Shown here piece after piece: positions 17,314-25,696 of a DNA stretch of 64,000 nt (its first letter is position 1; each line of letters begins with the position of its first letter). Both the position numbers and the translations under genes were made by a program. The stretch comes from UBA4486 sp041984885 (lineage in GTDB: Bacteria; Pseudomonadota; Gammaproteobacteria; Eutrophobiales; Eutrophobiaceae), in NCBI GenBank assembly GCA_041984885.1, contig JBHIXH010000008.1, positions 1 through 64,000 of the forward strand. Reading direction: 5' to 3'. Under the pieces are notes generated by a model, which saw only the letters and a list, made by a program, of their open reading frames with translations, was not told where the DNA came from and made no database searches.

Positions 17314-18102
17314 TTAAGTGTCATTTTTTTGAGAAAGTGATTTTAAATAGCACGATATAGGCAGTAAACCTGCCAGCACCGCAATAATAAAACCGTAGAA
17401 CCCCTCCTGATATCCTTTCTTGTACAGATAGCATTTATAAAACCTGGCCGGAATTCGTAGCAGGCATTTTATAAAGCTGTTGTTTTTGGATGAGTGATAC
17501 GGGTCAGCGGCCATGGCCGTCGCATAGCGATTAAAGCGATGTAATAAGTCGTGCACATCCTCATCAATCAGGTGTGTCATGGCATGGTCCAGGCGTCCAA
17601 GGTATTCCTCTTCAGCCAGGAACAGTTCCGGGTGTATGGTTTGCATTCCCCAGCGCTTGCTGCCTTTGGCAAACAGACAGACCTTGGCGTTTGTGCCGAT
17701 GTAGGCGCCCCAGCCCCGGCGAACAAGTTTTTTCCCTATGTAGTTATCGAATGGAACTAAAAAGTAGCCTTTGTCATGTTCGTCGATCTTTTCGCGGATT
17801 TCACTTGCCAGTCGCGGACTGACGCGTTCGTCTGCATCCACTTCAAGTATCCATTTGCCCTGACAATAATCGATACCAAGATTACGTCGCTCACCTTCAA
17901 TGTCCCAGCTTCCTTCCAGCAGTCTGTCCGTAAATTGTGCGGCGATGTTTTTTGATTCGTCTGTGCATTTATCGAGTACGACGACCAGTTCGTCAACAAA
18001 AGCCAGGGTTTGCAGGCAATCTGCCAGGCGACGCTCTTCATTGTGAATGACGACCAATGCCGACAGACGGCCGTAATTATCTGCGGTGGCTGATACATTC
18101 AC
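17314..18102 (-). CDS. Glycosyltransferase family 2 (WaaE/KdtX-like)
   Basis: 262-residue GT-A glycosyltransferase. N-terminal LSALVVIHNEERRLADCL and VVLDKCTDES are typical of WaaE/LgtF-like beta-1,4-glucosyltransferases, and the DxD-type motif is EVDADERVS (about 95-103). It then has RNLGIDYCQGKWILEVD and a C-terminal hydrophobic stretch (GFYGFIIAVLAGLLPISCYL) that could bind the membrane. It overlaps the upstream GT4 gene by 26 bp. It likely adds a hexose to an inner-core heptose, inferred from family only. Confidence 0.88.
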   Translation of the reverse strand: MNVSATADNYGRLSALVVIHNEERRLADCLQTLAFVDELVVVLDKCTDESKNIAAQFTDRLLEGSWDIEGERRNLGIDYCQGKWILEVDADERVSPRLASEIREKIDEHDKGYFLVPFDNYIGKKLVRRGWGAYIGTNAKVCLFAKGSKRWGMQTIHPELFLAEEEYLGRLDHAMTHLIDEDVHDLLHRFNRYATAMAADPYHSSKNNSFIKCLLRIPARFYKCYLYKKGYQEGFYGFIIAVLAGLLPISCYLKSLSQKNDT

Positions 18103-19186
18103 GGTAAACGGCCATGGTTTTCTCCAACATCGCTTGTCGGGTGAATGGATTTGTTTGCTGTACTGCCGGCAGTTGCTGATGAAAGCGGGTTGCCTTCTCG
18201 ATCGTTTGTTTTATGTTTAATGGTTCAACTGCGCCGTCAGGAAATATTGTGCCGAGCACTTCTGCTGCGCCACCGTGGTTGTAGGCAATGACCGGCTTGC
18301 CGATAGCCAGCGCCTCCAGTGCTGTGCGCCCGAAAGCCTCCGGCTCGCGTGCCAGCGACAATACCACATTCGAGATCGACATGATGTTTTTCATATCGTT
18401 GCGCTGGCCGAGAAAACTGACATATTGTTCTATGCCATACGATGCAGCGAGTGATTTCAGTTCCTGTAAAAAAGCAGCGCGGCGTGGTTCTGCACCGCCG
18501 GCAATCAGTCCATGTGCCGGTATGCCGGTTTTTATCAGGCCGGCGATTACATGAATAAAATCTTCCTGCCCTTTCCAGCGCGTGATGCGCGCCGGTAGTG
18601 TCAAGATAAAGCGCCCGACCAGATGCTGGTTTTGCGAGCGCCAGTCGTTCAGCCAGTCGGCTGGCGCGGTGTAGCCAAATGGAAATTCTGTCGCATCGAC
18701 ACCCCGGGGAATGATACGAATCCGATCCGTATCGGTTTCGGGATAATTATTGACGATGTAATCACGGATAAAATCAGATATGGCAATCACGCGATCACCG
18801 CGACACATGATCGCGCTGTATTTATTCACCGTGTACGGCCCATGGACAGTCGTGACGAATGCCGGCCGGTTTGCAAGACCGCGTAGCGCCAGCCAGCTAA
18901 TCCAGGCCGGTAAACGTGAGCGGGCATGCACAATATCAGGGTTCTCGTCGATAAACAGTTTTCGCAGCGAACGGATATGCCGGAAGGTAAGCAATGATTT
19001 CTTTCCCACCGCTATCTGGATATGCCGGCTGCCGGTGTTTTCCAGCGCCTTGACCATTCGGCCACCGGCAGAGATGACAAGTGACTGGTGGCCGGCTTTT
19101 TGTAATGCCTCGGCCACTTCCAGTGTGCCGCGTTCCACACCGCCGACCTCAAGTGCGGGTAATACCTGGATCACTTTAAAACTCAT
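18077..19186 (-). CDS. Glycosyltransferase family 4
   Basis: 369-residue GT-B enzyme. N-terminal IQVLPALEVGGVERGTLEVAEAL, central ITRWKGQEDFIHVI and C-terminal LAREPEAFGRTALEALAIGKPVIAYNHGGAAEVL provide the GT4 EX7E donor site. The N-terminal GGVERG block is common in LPS-core GT4 proteins. It lies between a methyltransferase gene (9-bp gap) and the GT2 gene (overlap). The donor sugar is not determinable. Confidence 0.91.
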   Translation of the reverse strand: MSFKVIQVLPALEVGGVERGTLEVAEALQKAGHQSLVISAGGRMVKALENTGSRHIQIAVGKKSLLTFRHIRSLRKLFIDENPDIVHARSRLPAWISWLALRGLANRPAFVTTVHGPYTVNKYSAIMCRGDRVIAISDFIRDYIVNNYPETDTDRIRIIPRGVDATEFPFGYTAPADWLNDWRSQNQHLVGRFILTLPARITRWKGQEDFIHVIAGLIKTGIPAHGLIAGGAEPRRAAFLQELKSLAASYGIEQYVSFLGQRNDMKNIMSISNVVLSLAREPEAFGRTALEALAIGKPVIAYNHGGAAEVLGTIFPDGAVEPLNIKQTIEKATRFHQQLPAVQQTNPFTRQAMLEKTMAVYRECISHRR

Positions 19187-19195
19187 GGTGCTTGA

Positions 19196-19942
19196 TTAGC
19201 TGTGTGTCGCCACGATTTTCATCGTTGATTTCAGGCTAAGCCGTTTTTTAATTATTTTCAGATCGTGCCTGGCCAACAGCCGGTCCAGCGTCTCTGCATT
19301 AAAATAATATAAATGCTCGGAAGGTTTGATTTCTTTCCAGTCTTGCAACGGTTTTGTTACCCGCCAATGACCAATGTCCGGCGTAATAATATCGATGAGT
19401 CCGTCTTCAGACAGCAGCCGCTTCATGTGTGCCAGCGTGCTATTCAGATCCGGAACATGTTCGATAACATCGTACAGGGAAATGACCTGAAAGTGATTTG
19501 CGGGAAAGGACTGATCCTCCAGTTGACCATGAAATAACCTGCCCAGATTCAGTTCGCGTTTGCCATATTCAATGCCCCATTTTTCAACATCCACGCCCCA
19601 GGCCTCAAACCCGGCAGCCTCCGCGGCCTTGACTACGAAGCCGGCAGAGCAGCCTATGTCGAGCCAGCTTCTTTTCTCCCGCAGTCTTCTCGCCAGCAGG
19701 CGTACGCGTTTCGCTGATCGTTGAATCTTTTTGTCATGTTTCTTCGTATAATTTTGTGAGTAACCGTCTGAATAGGTGTTCACCACCTGGCTGAATATCG
19801 GCCGCGGATTAATCAGGACCAGCTTGCAGCGAAGGCACTGAACAAACGGTTCATTTTTTTTTCTGAATAATTCATTAAATTCAGTGCCGTCACATACCGG
19901 ACAATCGATTGTCTCCCAATCCTGGTTTGAGTCTGAAGTCAT
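19196..19942 (-). CDS. Class I SAM-dependent methyltransferase with N-terminal zinc ribbon
   Basis: 248 residues. The N-terminus has a four-cysteine ribbon (CPVCDG...CLRCKL), then a class I SAM-binding core (WLDIGCSAGFVVKAAEAAG, motif I) and SLYDVIEHVPDL. The late motif LIDIITPDIGHWRV is shared with the methyltransferase at 32012-32752, so the two are paralogues. It overlaps the ELM1-like gene by ATGA and sits in the LPS operon, so a glycan or glycolipid substrate is likely. The reaction is unknown. Confidence 0.85.
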   Translation of the reverse strand: MTSDSNQDWETIDCPVCDGTEFNELFRKKNEPFVQCLRCKLVLINPRPIFSQVVNTYSDGYSQNYTKKHDKKIQRSAKRVRLLARRLREKRSWLDIGCSAGFVVKAAEAAGFEAWGVDVEKWGIEYGKRELNLGRLFHGQLEDQSFPANHFQVISLYDVIEHVPDLNSTLAHMKRLLSEDGLIDIITPDIGHWRVTKPLQDWKEIKPSEHLYYFNAETLDRLLARHDLKIIKKRLSLKSTMKIVATHS

Positions 19943-20865
19943 GGTTTATTCCCGGTCAGGAAGCGATGAACAATATAGTCTGCACAGCGTTCGGCTTCAT
20001 TTAATGAGACTGCAGGCGTAACCAGTTTTTTGTCGTTTACCCAGTCAGCATAAAAACGTAACAGTCGTTGCTCACCAAGCCGATGCAGCGATAAGGACTG
20101 TCGGGTTCGCCTGGCTGTCCCGGGCATGAACACGCCGGTTTGACAGCCGGCAGTCAGGGCTTCGTAGATCATGGAGAAGCTATCCGCGGTAACCCAGGCG
20201 ACCGCAGATCGATTCAGGGATTCGTCCAGTTGCCCGGCCCTGCTGTCATCCCGGTCGATAAACGTAACATTCTGACCGGCAAATGCGACCAGGTCTTTTC
20301 GCATTGTCGCGGGTGTCCGCCTTGAGTTATAGATTTCCCAGCGGTGCCCCGGGCCCGACTGTAAAACAGAATCGATTTGTGACAATACGGAAGACGTGTC
20401 CCAGTCAAAATGCCGGGACGGCCCGCCAACCAGGATGACGCCGGCCTGCTTCACTTTCTGTTGTGGCTGTTTTTGTGTGTTGATCACGCCATCCGTTAAC
20501 ATCACATGTCGGCTTTCATTTGCGCCGTCGTGGCGCGGGATCAGGCAAAGATCAAACCAGCGGTTTGGCAGGCCGGGCTGCATTAATACAATCGTCGACG
20601 CGCCGGTATCGTGTTTCGCCTTTAACAGGGACCAGTGCGTTTGGTGGCCTGCGCCGAGAACCAGCGCCGGCGCTTCCGGCTGATGAGTTAATGGCGATCG
20701 GGTTACCAGGTCGGACAGGTTTTTATACCAGGGTTTCGCCTTTATCGTGATCACGTCACAGGCACATACAGCCGCCAACGCTGTGGCGAGCCCCTGTGTT
20801 TGTTTTTCATGGCCGGGTTTGCCATCGACAATACGCCAGATGATTGTCTTCGTTGCAGAGGTCAA
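19939..20865 (-). CDS. ELM1-like (DUF-type GT-B fold) family protein
   Basis: 308-residue protein with the N-terminal IIWRIVDGKPGHEKQTQGLATAL that defines the mitochondrial-fission ELM1-like family of bacteria, where it occurs in LPS clusters. Later blocks are LVGGPSRHFDWD, TFIDRDDSRAGQLDESL and AWVTADSFSMIYEALTAGCQTGVF, reminiscent of a GT-B nucleotide-sugar site. A glycosyltransferase-like role is suggested only by the fold and context. It overlaps the CHCC zinc-finger gene and the downstream methyltransferase gene by 4 bp each. Confidence 0.8.
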   Translation of the reverse strand: MTSATKTIIWRIVDGKPGHEKQTQGLATALAAVCACDVITIKAKPWYKNLSDLVTRSPLTHQPEAPALVLGAGHQTHWSLLKAKHDTGASTIVLMQPGLPNRWFDLCLIPRHDGANESRHVMLTDGVINTQKQPQQKVKQAGVILVGGPSRHFDWDTSSVLSQIDSVLQSGPGHRWEIYNSRRTPATMRKDLVAFAGQNVTFIDRDDSRAGQLDESLNRSAVAWVTADSFSMIYEALTAGCQTGVFMPGTARRTRQSLSLHRLGEQRLLRFYADWVNDKKLVTPAVSLNEAERCADYIVHRFLTGNKP

Positions 20866-21068
20866 GAATCGTCAGCGTGTTCGAGCAGATAGATGGCACC
20901 ACAGTAGGGGCAGGTCTCGCGACCACTGTTTTCAATCGGTAGATAAACACGCGGGTGCGCATTCCAGAGCGGCATGTCTGCGGTTGGGCAGTGTAACGGC
21001 AAGTCAGAGTGCGAGACGGTGCGCGGTGTGATCGCTGCGCGTGGCGTCGAACTGCCGGGATCAGACAT
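20862..21068 (-). CDS. CHCC-type zinc-finger domain protein
   Basis: 68-residue protein with the CHCC ligand set Cys27, His38, Cys53 and Cys56 (HCPTADMPLWNAHPRVYL ... CPYCGAIYLL), the same fold as the NDUFS6-type subunit of mitochondrial complex I. The ATG at 21068 overlaps the ilvE stop region by 8 bp; a start 7 codons upstream is possible but not needed. Genes of this type commonly follow ilvE in gammaproteobacteria. Function unknown. Confidence 0.88.
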   Translation of the reverse strand: MSDPGSSTPRAAITPRTVSHSDLPLHCPTADMPLWNAHPRVYLPIENSGRETCPYCGAIYLLEHADDS

Positions 21069-21975
21069 GGCTGAGCCAGTTTTCGTCAACGCTGTGTTTG
21101 CCGGAGACGGTGTCGAAATACAGTTTTTGCAGCTGGGTTGTCATTGGTCCGCGCGTACCATCGCCAATCAAGCGACCGTCCAGTTCGCGTATCGGCGTGA
21201 CCTCGGCCGCCGTGCCGGTAAAAAAAGCCTCGTCAGCTACATACACTTCATCGCGGGTGATGCGTTTCTCGATGACCGTGTAACCGCATTCGGCGGCCAG
21301 GCGGACTATCGTGTCACGCGTAATGCCTTCCAGTGCCGATGTCAGGTCGGGCGTATACAGTTTGCCGTTACGCACAATAAACACATTCTCTCCGCTGCCT
21401 TCCGCCACATAACCCTCGTTGTCCAGCAGCAGTGCTTCGTCATAGCCGCAATCCAGTGCTTCCTGCAGTGCCAACATCGAGTTCATGTAGTTGCCATTGG
21501 CCTTCGCCTTGCACATGGTTATGTTCACATGGTGACGGGTGAACGAGGACGTTTTGATACGAATGCCCTTTTCCAGGCCATCGCTACCAAGGTATGAACC
21601 CCATGACCAGGCAGCGATGATGGTATGCACTTTTAAATTATCCGCGCGCAGACCCATGCCCTCGGCACCATAAAAACACATGGGTCGCAGGTAGGCGCTG
21701 CTTAGATTGTTTCTGCGTAATGATTCCAGGCAGGCGGCGTTAATCGTGTCGCGATCCCATGGCATCTTCATGCGCAGGATGTGCAACGATCGAAACAGGC
21801 GGTCGGTATGATCGTGCAATCGAAATATCGCTGTGCCATCCGTCGTTTCATAGGCGCGGACACCTTCAAAGGCGCCCATGCCATAATGCAGCGTGTGTGT
21901 GAGCACGTGTGTCCTAGCCTCACGCCAGTCAACAAACTCACCATCAAACCAGATGACGCCATCTCGGTCATACAT
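21061..21975 (-). CDS. ilvE: Branched-chain amino acid aminotransferase
   Basis: PLP-dependent fold-type IV transaminase for the last step of Leu, Ile and Val synthesis. It has DRDGVIWFDGEFVDWREARTH, HYGMGAFEGVRAYE, the PLP-lysine region KAKANGNYMNSMLAL and the signature EGSGENVFIVRNGKLYTP. About 304 residues, standard length. The start is ambiguous: ATG at 21975 or the TTG two codons upstream at 21981, which has AGGAG four bases away (ten bases from the ATG). It leads the zinc-finger/LPS gene string, with overlapping junctions. Confidence 0.95.
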   Translation of the reverse strand: MYDRDGVIWFDGEFVDWREARTHVLTHTLHYGMGAFEGVRAYETTDGTAIFRLHDHTDRLFRSLHILRMKMPWDRDTINAACLESLRRNNLSSAYLRPMCFYGAEGMGLRADNLKVHTIIAAWSWGSYLGSDGLEKGIRIKTSSFTRHHVNITMCKAKANGNYMNSMLALQEALDCGYDEALLLDNEGYVAEGSGENVFIVRNGKLYTPDLTSALEGITRDTIVRLAAECGYTVIEKRITRDEVYVADEAFFTGTAAEVTPIRELDGRLIGDGTRGPMTTQLQKLYFDTVSGKHSVDENWLSHV

Positions 21976-22013
21976 TGGCAACCTACTCCTGAAGTTATTA
22001 ATTATTTGATCGG

Positions 22014-22083
22014 ATTATATCGCTGCAAAGTAATCTCTGTGCGATACGCGTTGCGATGATAATCGAGACGCTGCAGTTATCAA
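22014..22083 (-). promoter_or_regulatory. Candidate promoter region for ilvE operon
   Basis: On the - strand, TTGATA (22078-22083) and TATCAT (22056-22061) are separated by 16 bp. A perfect TATAAT -10 hexamer lies at 22014-22019, about 40 bp from the ilvE ATG, without a strong -35 partner. Either could initiate the transcript; this is pattern matching only. Confidence 0.35.
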
Positions 22084-22104
22084 AATCGGAAAGCAGAAAG
22101 GCGG

Positions 22105-22431
22105 CTATTTATAGCGCTTGCGCACACACTCTATTATGTTGAGTAATTGAGGATCGGCGACCGAGTAATACACCGTGCGACCGCGGCGTTCACTTTGTAG
22201 CAGGCCCTTGCCTTCCATCAGACGCAGATGGCCGCTGGTTGCCGGCTGAGTCAGGGCACACAGGCGGGCAATGGTATCGACGGTGTACTCGCCACTGACC
22301 AGTATTTCAATAATACGCAGTCGATGCGGATGAGCGATGCATTTCAGGCTTTCGGCGGCCTGTTTCAGATAATCCAGCGGCAACAACTCTTCGCTCAGAT
22401 CATCCCGGTCATTTAAATGTACGCTTGCCAT
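22105..22431 (-). CDS. ArsR-family winged-helix transcriptional regulator
   Basis: 108-residue metal- or redox-type repressor fold. It shows LKCIAHPHRLRIIEILVSGEYTVDTIARLCALTQPATSGHLRLM, the winged helix-turn-helix with recognition helix, and the beta-hairpin RRGRTVYYSVADP. The ELCVC-type metal site of classical ArsR is not obvious; only one Cys lies in the HTH helix, with a second near the C-terminus. It diverges from the rhodanese gene, suggesting control of that gene, as in BigR/SqrR-like sulfur regulators; this is inference from neighbourhood. Confidence 0.88.
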   Translation of the reverse strand: MASVHLNDRDDLSEELLPLDYLKQAAESLKCIAHPHRLRIIEILVSGEYTVDTIARLCALTQPATSGHLRLMEGKGLLQSERRGRTVYYSVADPQLLNIIECVRKRYK

Positions 22432-22622
22432 AATTTATTCAGCTGGTTCAGTCGCAAATCATAGCCTAATACATAAAAGAATCAATATATGTAGAATTTA
22501 CAATGTGTTGTTTCCCGGTTACTGGCGGCCCACAAGGGCCGGCAGGAATCTGTTGCATTTACCTGAGTGGGCCGCTCAGGCAAAATCTGAACCTCAATCA
22601 TTCAACTATGAGCGAGAGACCG

Positions 22623-23048
22623 ATGACTGACAGCGATGTAACCGAAGTCACTCCGCCTGAGGCCTGGGAGCTGATACAGACGAACCCGGATGCGATCCTG
22701 CTCGATGTGCGAACCAGTATGGAATACGAGTATGTCGGCCATCCGCTGAATGCGGTCAATATTCCCTGGATGGAGTCACCGGATTGGCAGGTAGATGGTG
22801 GTTTTGTGAAAAAAGTGCGGGAACTGCTTGCCCACCGACCGAGCGAACAGGCGCCGGAGCAGACCCCGTTGCTGGCTATCTGTCGCAGCGGCAAACGCTC
22901 AGAGGCAGCGGCACGCTGTTTAATCGAGGACGGGTTTGCCGAGGTCTATAATGTCAGCGAAGGCTTTGAAGGGGATCGAGACGGACAAAAACACCGCAGT
23001 TGTATCAACGGCTGGCGATTTCACAATCTTCCCTGGGAACAGTCCTGA
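22623..23048 (+). CDS. Rhodanese-like domain protein
   Basis: About 141-residue single rhodanese domain: AILLDVRTSMEYEYVGHPLNAVNIPW, active-site loop CRSGKRSEAAARCL (Cys plus RSGKRS) and C-terminal VYNVSEGFEGDRDG. It would transfer sulfane sulfur to thiol acceptors. The ATG at 22623 is preceded by GAGAGA; another ATG at 22608 is in frame and the frame is open to about 22503. A C-rich N-terminal extension is possible but lacks a ribosome-binding site. It is divergent from the ArsR-family gene. Confidence 0.88.
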   Translation: MTDSDVTEVTPPEAWELIQTNPDAILLDVRTSMEYEYVGHPLNAVNIPWMESPDWQVDGGFVKKVRELLAHRPSEQAPEQTPLLAICRSGKRSEAAARCLIEDGFAEVYNVSEGFEGDRDGQKHRSCINGWRFHNLPWEQS

Positions 23049-23057
23049 ACCTTTGAT

Positions 23058-24455
23058 TTGAACCCCATCCGGTTTATCTCCCGGCTGACCGGAAACCTCT
23101 TGGCGGGTTTTCGCCTGGCATTCTTTCTACCGCTCCGTCCGTGGCATTTCCAGGTGTCGGCCGGGCAGGTCATTGCCTTATTACTGTTGACGGTCGCCTT
23201 GCCACTGGTACACGACCTGATCGATGCCTGGCCACAGCCGCGCATGAATCCTTACGGTGTCAGCTATCAGGCCAGCCAGTACCTGTTTTTTTTTATTAGC
23301 GTGTTGTTGCTGTTGTCGATCGAGCGACAGCGGCTGGCGCTGGAAAAGCTGCTGGTCTGGTTTTTATCGGTGGTGCCGACTATATGGACGATCTGTTTAT
23401 TGCTGGATTACGTTGCCACGCGGCAAACACTGTTGTCCGCCGTCAGCTCGGAATGGCTGGTGTTTTTTGTTTATATTGTCTGGCACCTGACGGTCATTGG
23501 TCGCGCCCTGTTTCGCTGTTTGCGCCCGGACCCGGCGCGGCTCGCCTTGCTCGTCTGTGTTTACGCCAGTATCAATATTCCGCCATTGTTCTATGTGCCT
23601 GCAGTACCGCTCTGGTACTCCACCGTGATGGATGCATCAGCGCAACAGAAAAACCAGACACTGATAAATGTTGAAGATACGTTTTATTTACAACATGACC
23701 TGTTGGCTCTGCATGGCGGGTCGCTGAACCGGCACCAGCCCGGTGAAACGGATTTGTATTTTATCGGGTTCGCCGGGTTCTCGGACGAAGATGTGTTCAT
23801 GAACGAGACCTTGTCAGTCAAACGGCTGATGGAGCGGCAATACACCGGTCTCGGTAATGCGCTTGTATTGATCAACAACATTGACACATTGTCGCGCTAT
23901 CCATTGGCAAATAGACATAACCTGGAGGCCGCATTACGCATGGTAGCGGCAAATATCGACGTCGAAGAAGACATTGTCTTTTTATTTTTGACGTCGCATG
24001 GCACGGAAGATCATCGGCTCTCTGTGCAAATGCCACCGCTTTCACTGAACCCGATCACGCCGATACAGATTCAAAACGCCTTTCTTGGCGCCGACATCAA
24101 GTGGAAAGTTATCGTGGTGTCAGCCTGTTACTCCGGCGGATTCATCGACTACCTGCAGGACCCGTATACGCTGATCATTACCGCGGCCAGTCCGGATCGA
24201 AATTCTTTTGGTTGCGGTCATGATGGTGCGTTCACTTATTTCGGCGAGGCCTATTTTCAGCACGCGTTATCGCAAACGCATTCGTTTACAGAAGCGTTTG
24301 ACCTTGCTGCTGCACGCATCCTGTCGCGCGAGAAACAGGAAGGACACCTGCCATCGCAACCACAGATTGTGGCAGGCAACAGGATAGAGGAAAAGCTACA
24401 GCAACTTTATCATTCACTGGATGCTTTCGTCTCGACCCCGGATGAGACGCCATAA
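23058..24455 (+). CDS. Membrane-anchored C13-family (legumain/caspase-like) peptidase
   Basis: 465-residue protein. The N-terminal third holds about 5 hydrophobic segments (around 38-50, 72-87, 98-118, 133-150 and 162-180). The C-terminal domain has a caspase-hemoglobinase fold with FLFLTSHGTEDH (candidate catalytic His314) and IVVSACYSGGF (candidate Cys357), characteristic of peptidase family C13. The frame has a stop 10 bases before a TTG at 23058, so that TTG is the first usable start; no clear ribosome-binding site is visible. Its 3' end overlaps the 3' end of tatC on the other strand by 46 bp. Substrate unknown. Confidence 0.8.
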   Translation: MNPIRFISRLTGNLLAGFRLAFFLPLRPWHFQVSAGQVIALLLLTVALPLVHDLIDAWPQPRMNPYGVSYQASQYLFFFISVLLLLSIERQRLALEKLLVWFLSVVPTIWTICLLLDYVATRQTLLSAVSSEWLVFFVYIVWHLTVIGRALFRCLRPDPARLALLVCVYASINIPPLFYVPAVPLWYSTVMDASAQQKNQTLINVEDTFYLQHDLLALHGGSLNRHQPGETDLYFIGFAGFSDEDVFMNETLSVKRLMERQYTGLGNALVLINNIDTLSRYPLANRHNLEAALRMVAANIDVEEDIVFLFLTSHGTEDHRLSVQMPPLSLNPITPIQIQNAFLGADIKWKVIVVSACYSGGFIDYLQDPYTLIITAASPDRNSFGCGHDGAFTYFGEAYFQHALSQTHSFTEAFDLAAARILSREKQEGHLPSQPQIVAGNRIEEKLQQLYHSLDAFVSTPDETP

Positions 24456-25145
24456 TCGGCAATCACTAACGCGATTTCAAATAACAGCAATGCCGGCACG
24501 GCCAGTAACAGTTGTGAGATCACATCCGGCGGCGTTAACAGCATGGCGATAACAAAGACCGCAATGATGATATAAGGCCGCTTGTCTCTTAACGTCTGCA
24601 CGTTCACCAGGCCGGTTTTTACGACAACAAACGTAATGACCGGAATCTCGAAAGCCAGTCCAAAACGCGAGCTTCAAAATAAAATCAAGGAACCGGCTGA
24701 TGTCCGGCATGATGATGACGCCTGCCGGGGCCACCGAATTAAAGAAGGAATACAGTAGTGGTGAGACAACAAAAAGCGCGAACGCAGCGCCCGCGTAAAA
24801 CAGGGTGATGCTGATCACAATCACCGGCAATGCCAGTTTCTTCTCCTGCTGGTACAGGCCGGGCGCAATAAACAACCAGGCCTGCGACAGCAGGTACGGT
24901 ATCGCGAGAAAGAAAGACAGGTAAAACGTTAATTTAAACGGAGTCAAAAACGGTGCGGCAATCTCCGTCGCGATCATGCTGCCCTGTTCCGGCAGCATGT
25001 TCATCAACGGGGTTGCCATCGTCGCGTAAATATCACCGGCGAAACCGACCATTAGCAGAAACAGGCCGACTACGGCAATGACGCAGCGGACCAGGCGACG
25101 GCGCAACTCAATCAGATGGGATACCAGCGTACCTTCAGCGGCCAT
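24410..25145 (-). pseudogene. tatC: tatC, twin-arginine translocase TatC with a frameshift
   Basis: Six-TM core of the Tat translocase. The start ATG at 25145 gives MAAEGTLVSHLIELRRRLVRC. The frame is good through SRFLDFILKLAF and then moves to a second frame near 24659-24668, continuing as FGLAFEIPVITFVVV and then NVQTLRDKRPYIII...LLTPPDVISQLLLAVPALLLFEIAL, ending at 24410. Without correction the protein would lose its last TM helices. Compared with the LxLFFAFGxAFE pattern of the family, five nucleotides appear missing, which would also restore the expected length. This is either a real null mutation or an assembly/sequencing error. The gene ends inside the 3' end of the C13 peptidase gene. 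Confidence 0.85.
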
Positions 25146-25155
25146 GACAACAGGC

Positions 25156-25416
25156 TCAGTCCTGCTTGTCGCTGGCTGATCGATCCGGCGCATTGCGCAT
25201 GAGATCATCGGCATCGTCCAGCGAGGAACGCAGGTCCTGCTGCTGGTACATATTCAGCTCGTTATACAGCTCGCGTTTTGCCGTAAATAACAGTTTGCGT
25301 AATTGGCTGAATGCGCTTCTGATTTCGCGCAAGATAACCGGCAGGCGCTCGGGGCCGGCGGCGAACAAGGTAACGACGCCAATCAGGACGAGTTCCCAGA
25401 AACCGATGTCAAACAT
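25156..25416 (-). CDS. tatB: Sec-independent protein translocase TatB
   Basis: 86-residue single-TM Tat subunit that forms the signal-peptide receptor with TatC. It has the TatB N-terminus FDIGFWELVLIGVVTLFAAGPERLPVILREI with the conserved Glu-leu and hinge Pro, an amphipathic helix and a charged tail. It lies 33 bp downstream of tatA and 10 bp upstream of tatC, so it is a member of the tat operon. Confidence 0.95.
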   Translation of the reverse strand: MFDIGFWELVLIGVVTLFAAGPERLPVILREIRSAFSQLRKLLFTAKRELYNELNMYQQQDLRSSLDDADDLMRNAPDRSASDKQD

Positions 25417-25449
25417 GCGGAGTTAAGGCAACAGAAATACTGTCAGGGT

Positions 25450-25668
25450 CTATTTATTCGAAGCCTGATCGACTTCACCTTCGATAACTTTTGCGTTTTC
25501 ACTGTCGGGTTTGTCTTCGTCGGTGCCGTCATCATCTTTCATCGCTTTCTGATAGCCTTTGACGATACCGCCGACGTCGCTACCCAGGTTGCGTAACTTG
25601 CTTGTACCAAATACCAGGGCGACGATGCCAAGTATGATTAACAGCTCCCAGGGGCCGGGCATTCCCAT
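25450..25668 (-). CDS. tatA: Sec-independent protein translocase TatA
   Basis: Pore/priming subunit of the Tat system: short N-terminal TM (PWELLIILGIVALVFG), TSKLRNLGSDVG hinge and amphipathic helix, and an acidic tail (DDDGTDEDKPD). A perfect AGGAGG at 25676-25681 lies 7 bases before the ATG at 25668, which favours this start over the ATG at 25674 (1-2 bases away) and the one at 25662. It is about 72 residues and lies 28 bp downstream of hisE, linking the his and tat genes. Confidence 0.95.
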   Translation of the reverse strand: MGMPGPWELLIILGIVALVFGTSKLRNLGSDVGGIVKGYQKAMKDDDGTDEDKPDSENAKVIEGEVDQASNK

Positions 25669-25696
25669 AGTCATTCCTCCTGCTGGTTAAATGTGA

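Noticed and set aside
22562..22580. Hairpin CCTGAG/CTCAGG upstream of the rhodanese gene as a riboswitch or attenuator
   Set aside because: Only a 6-bp stem with a short loop and no T-tract; not distinguishable from chance.
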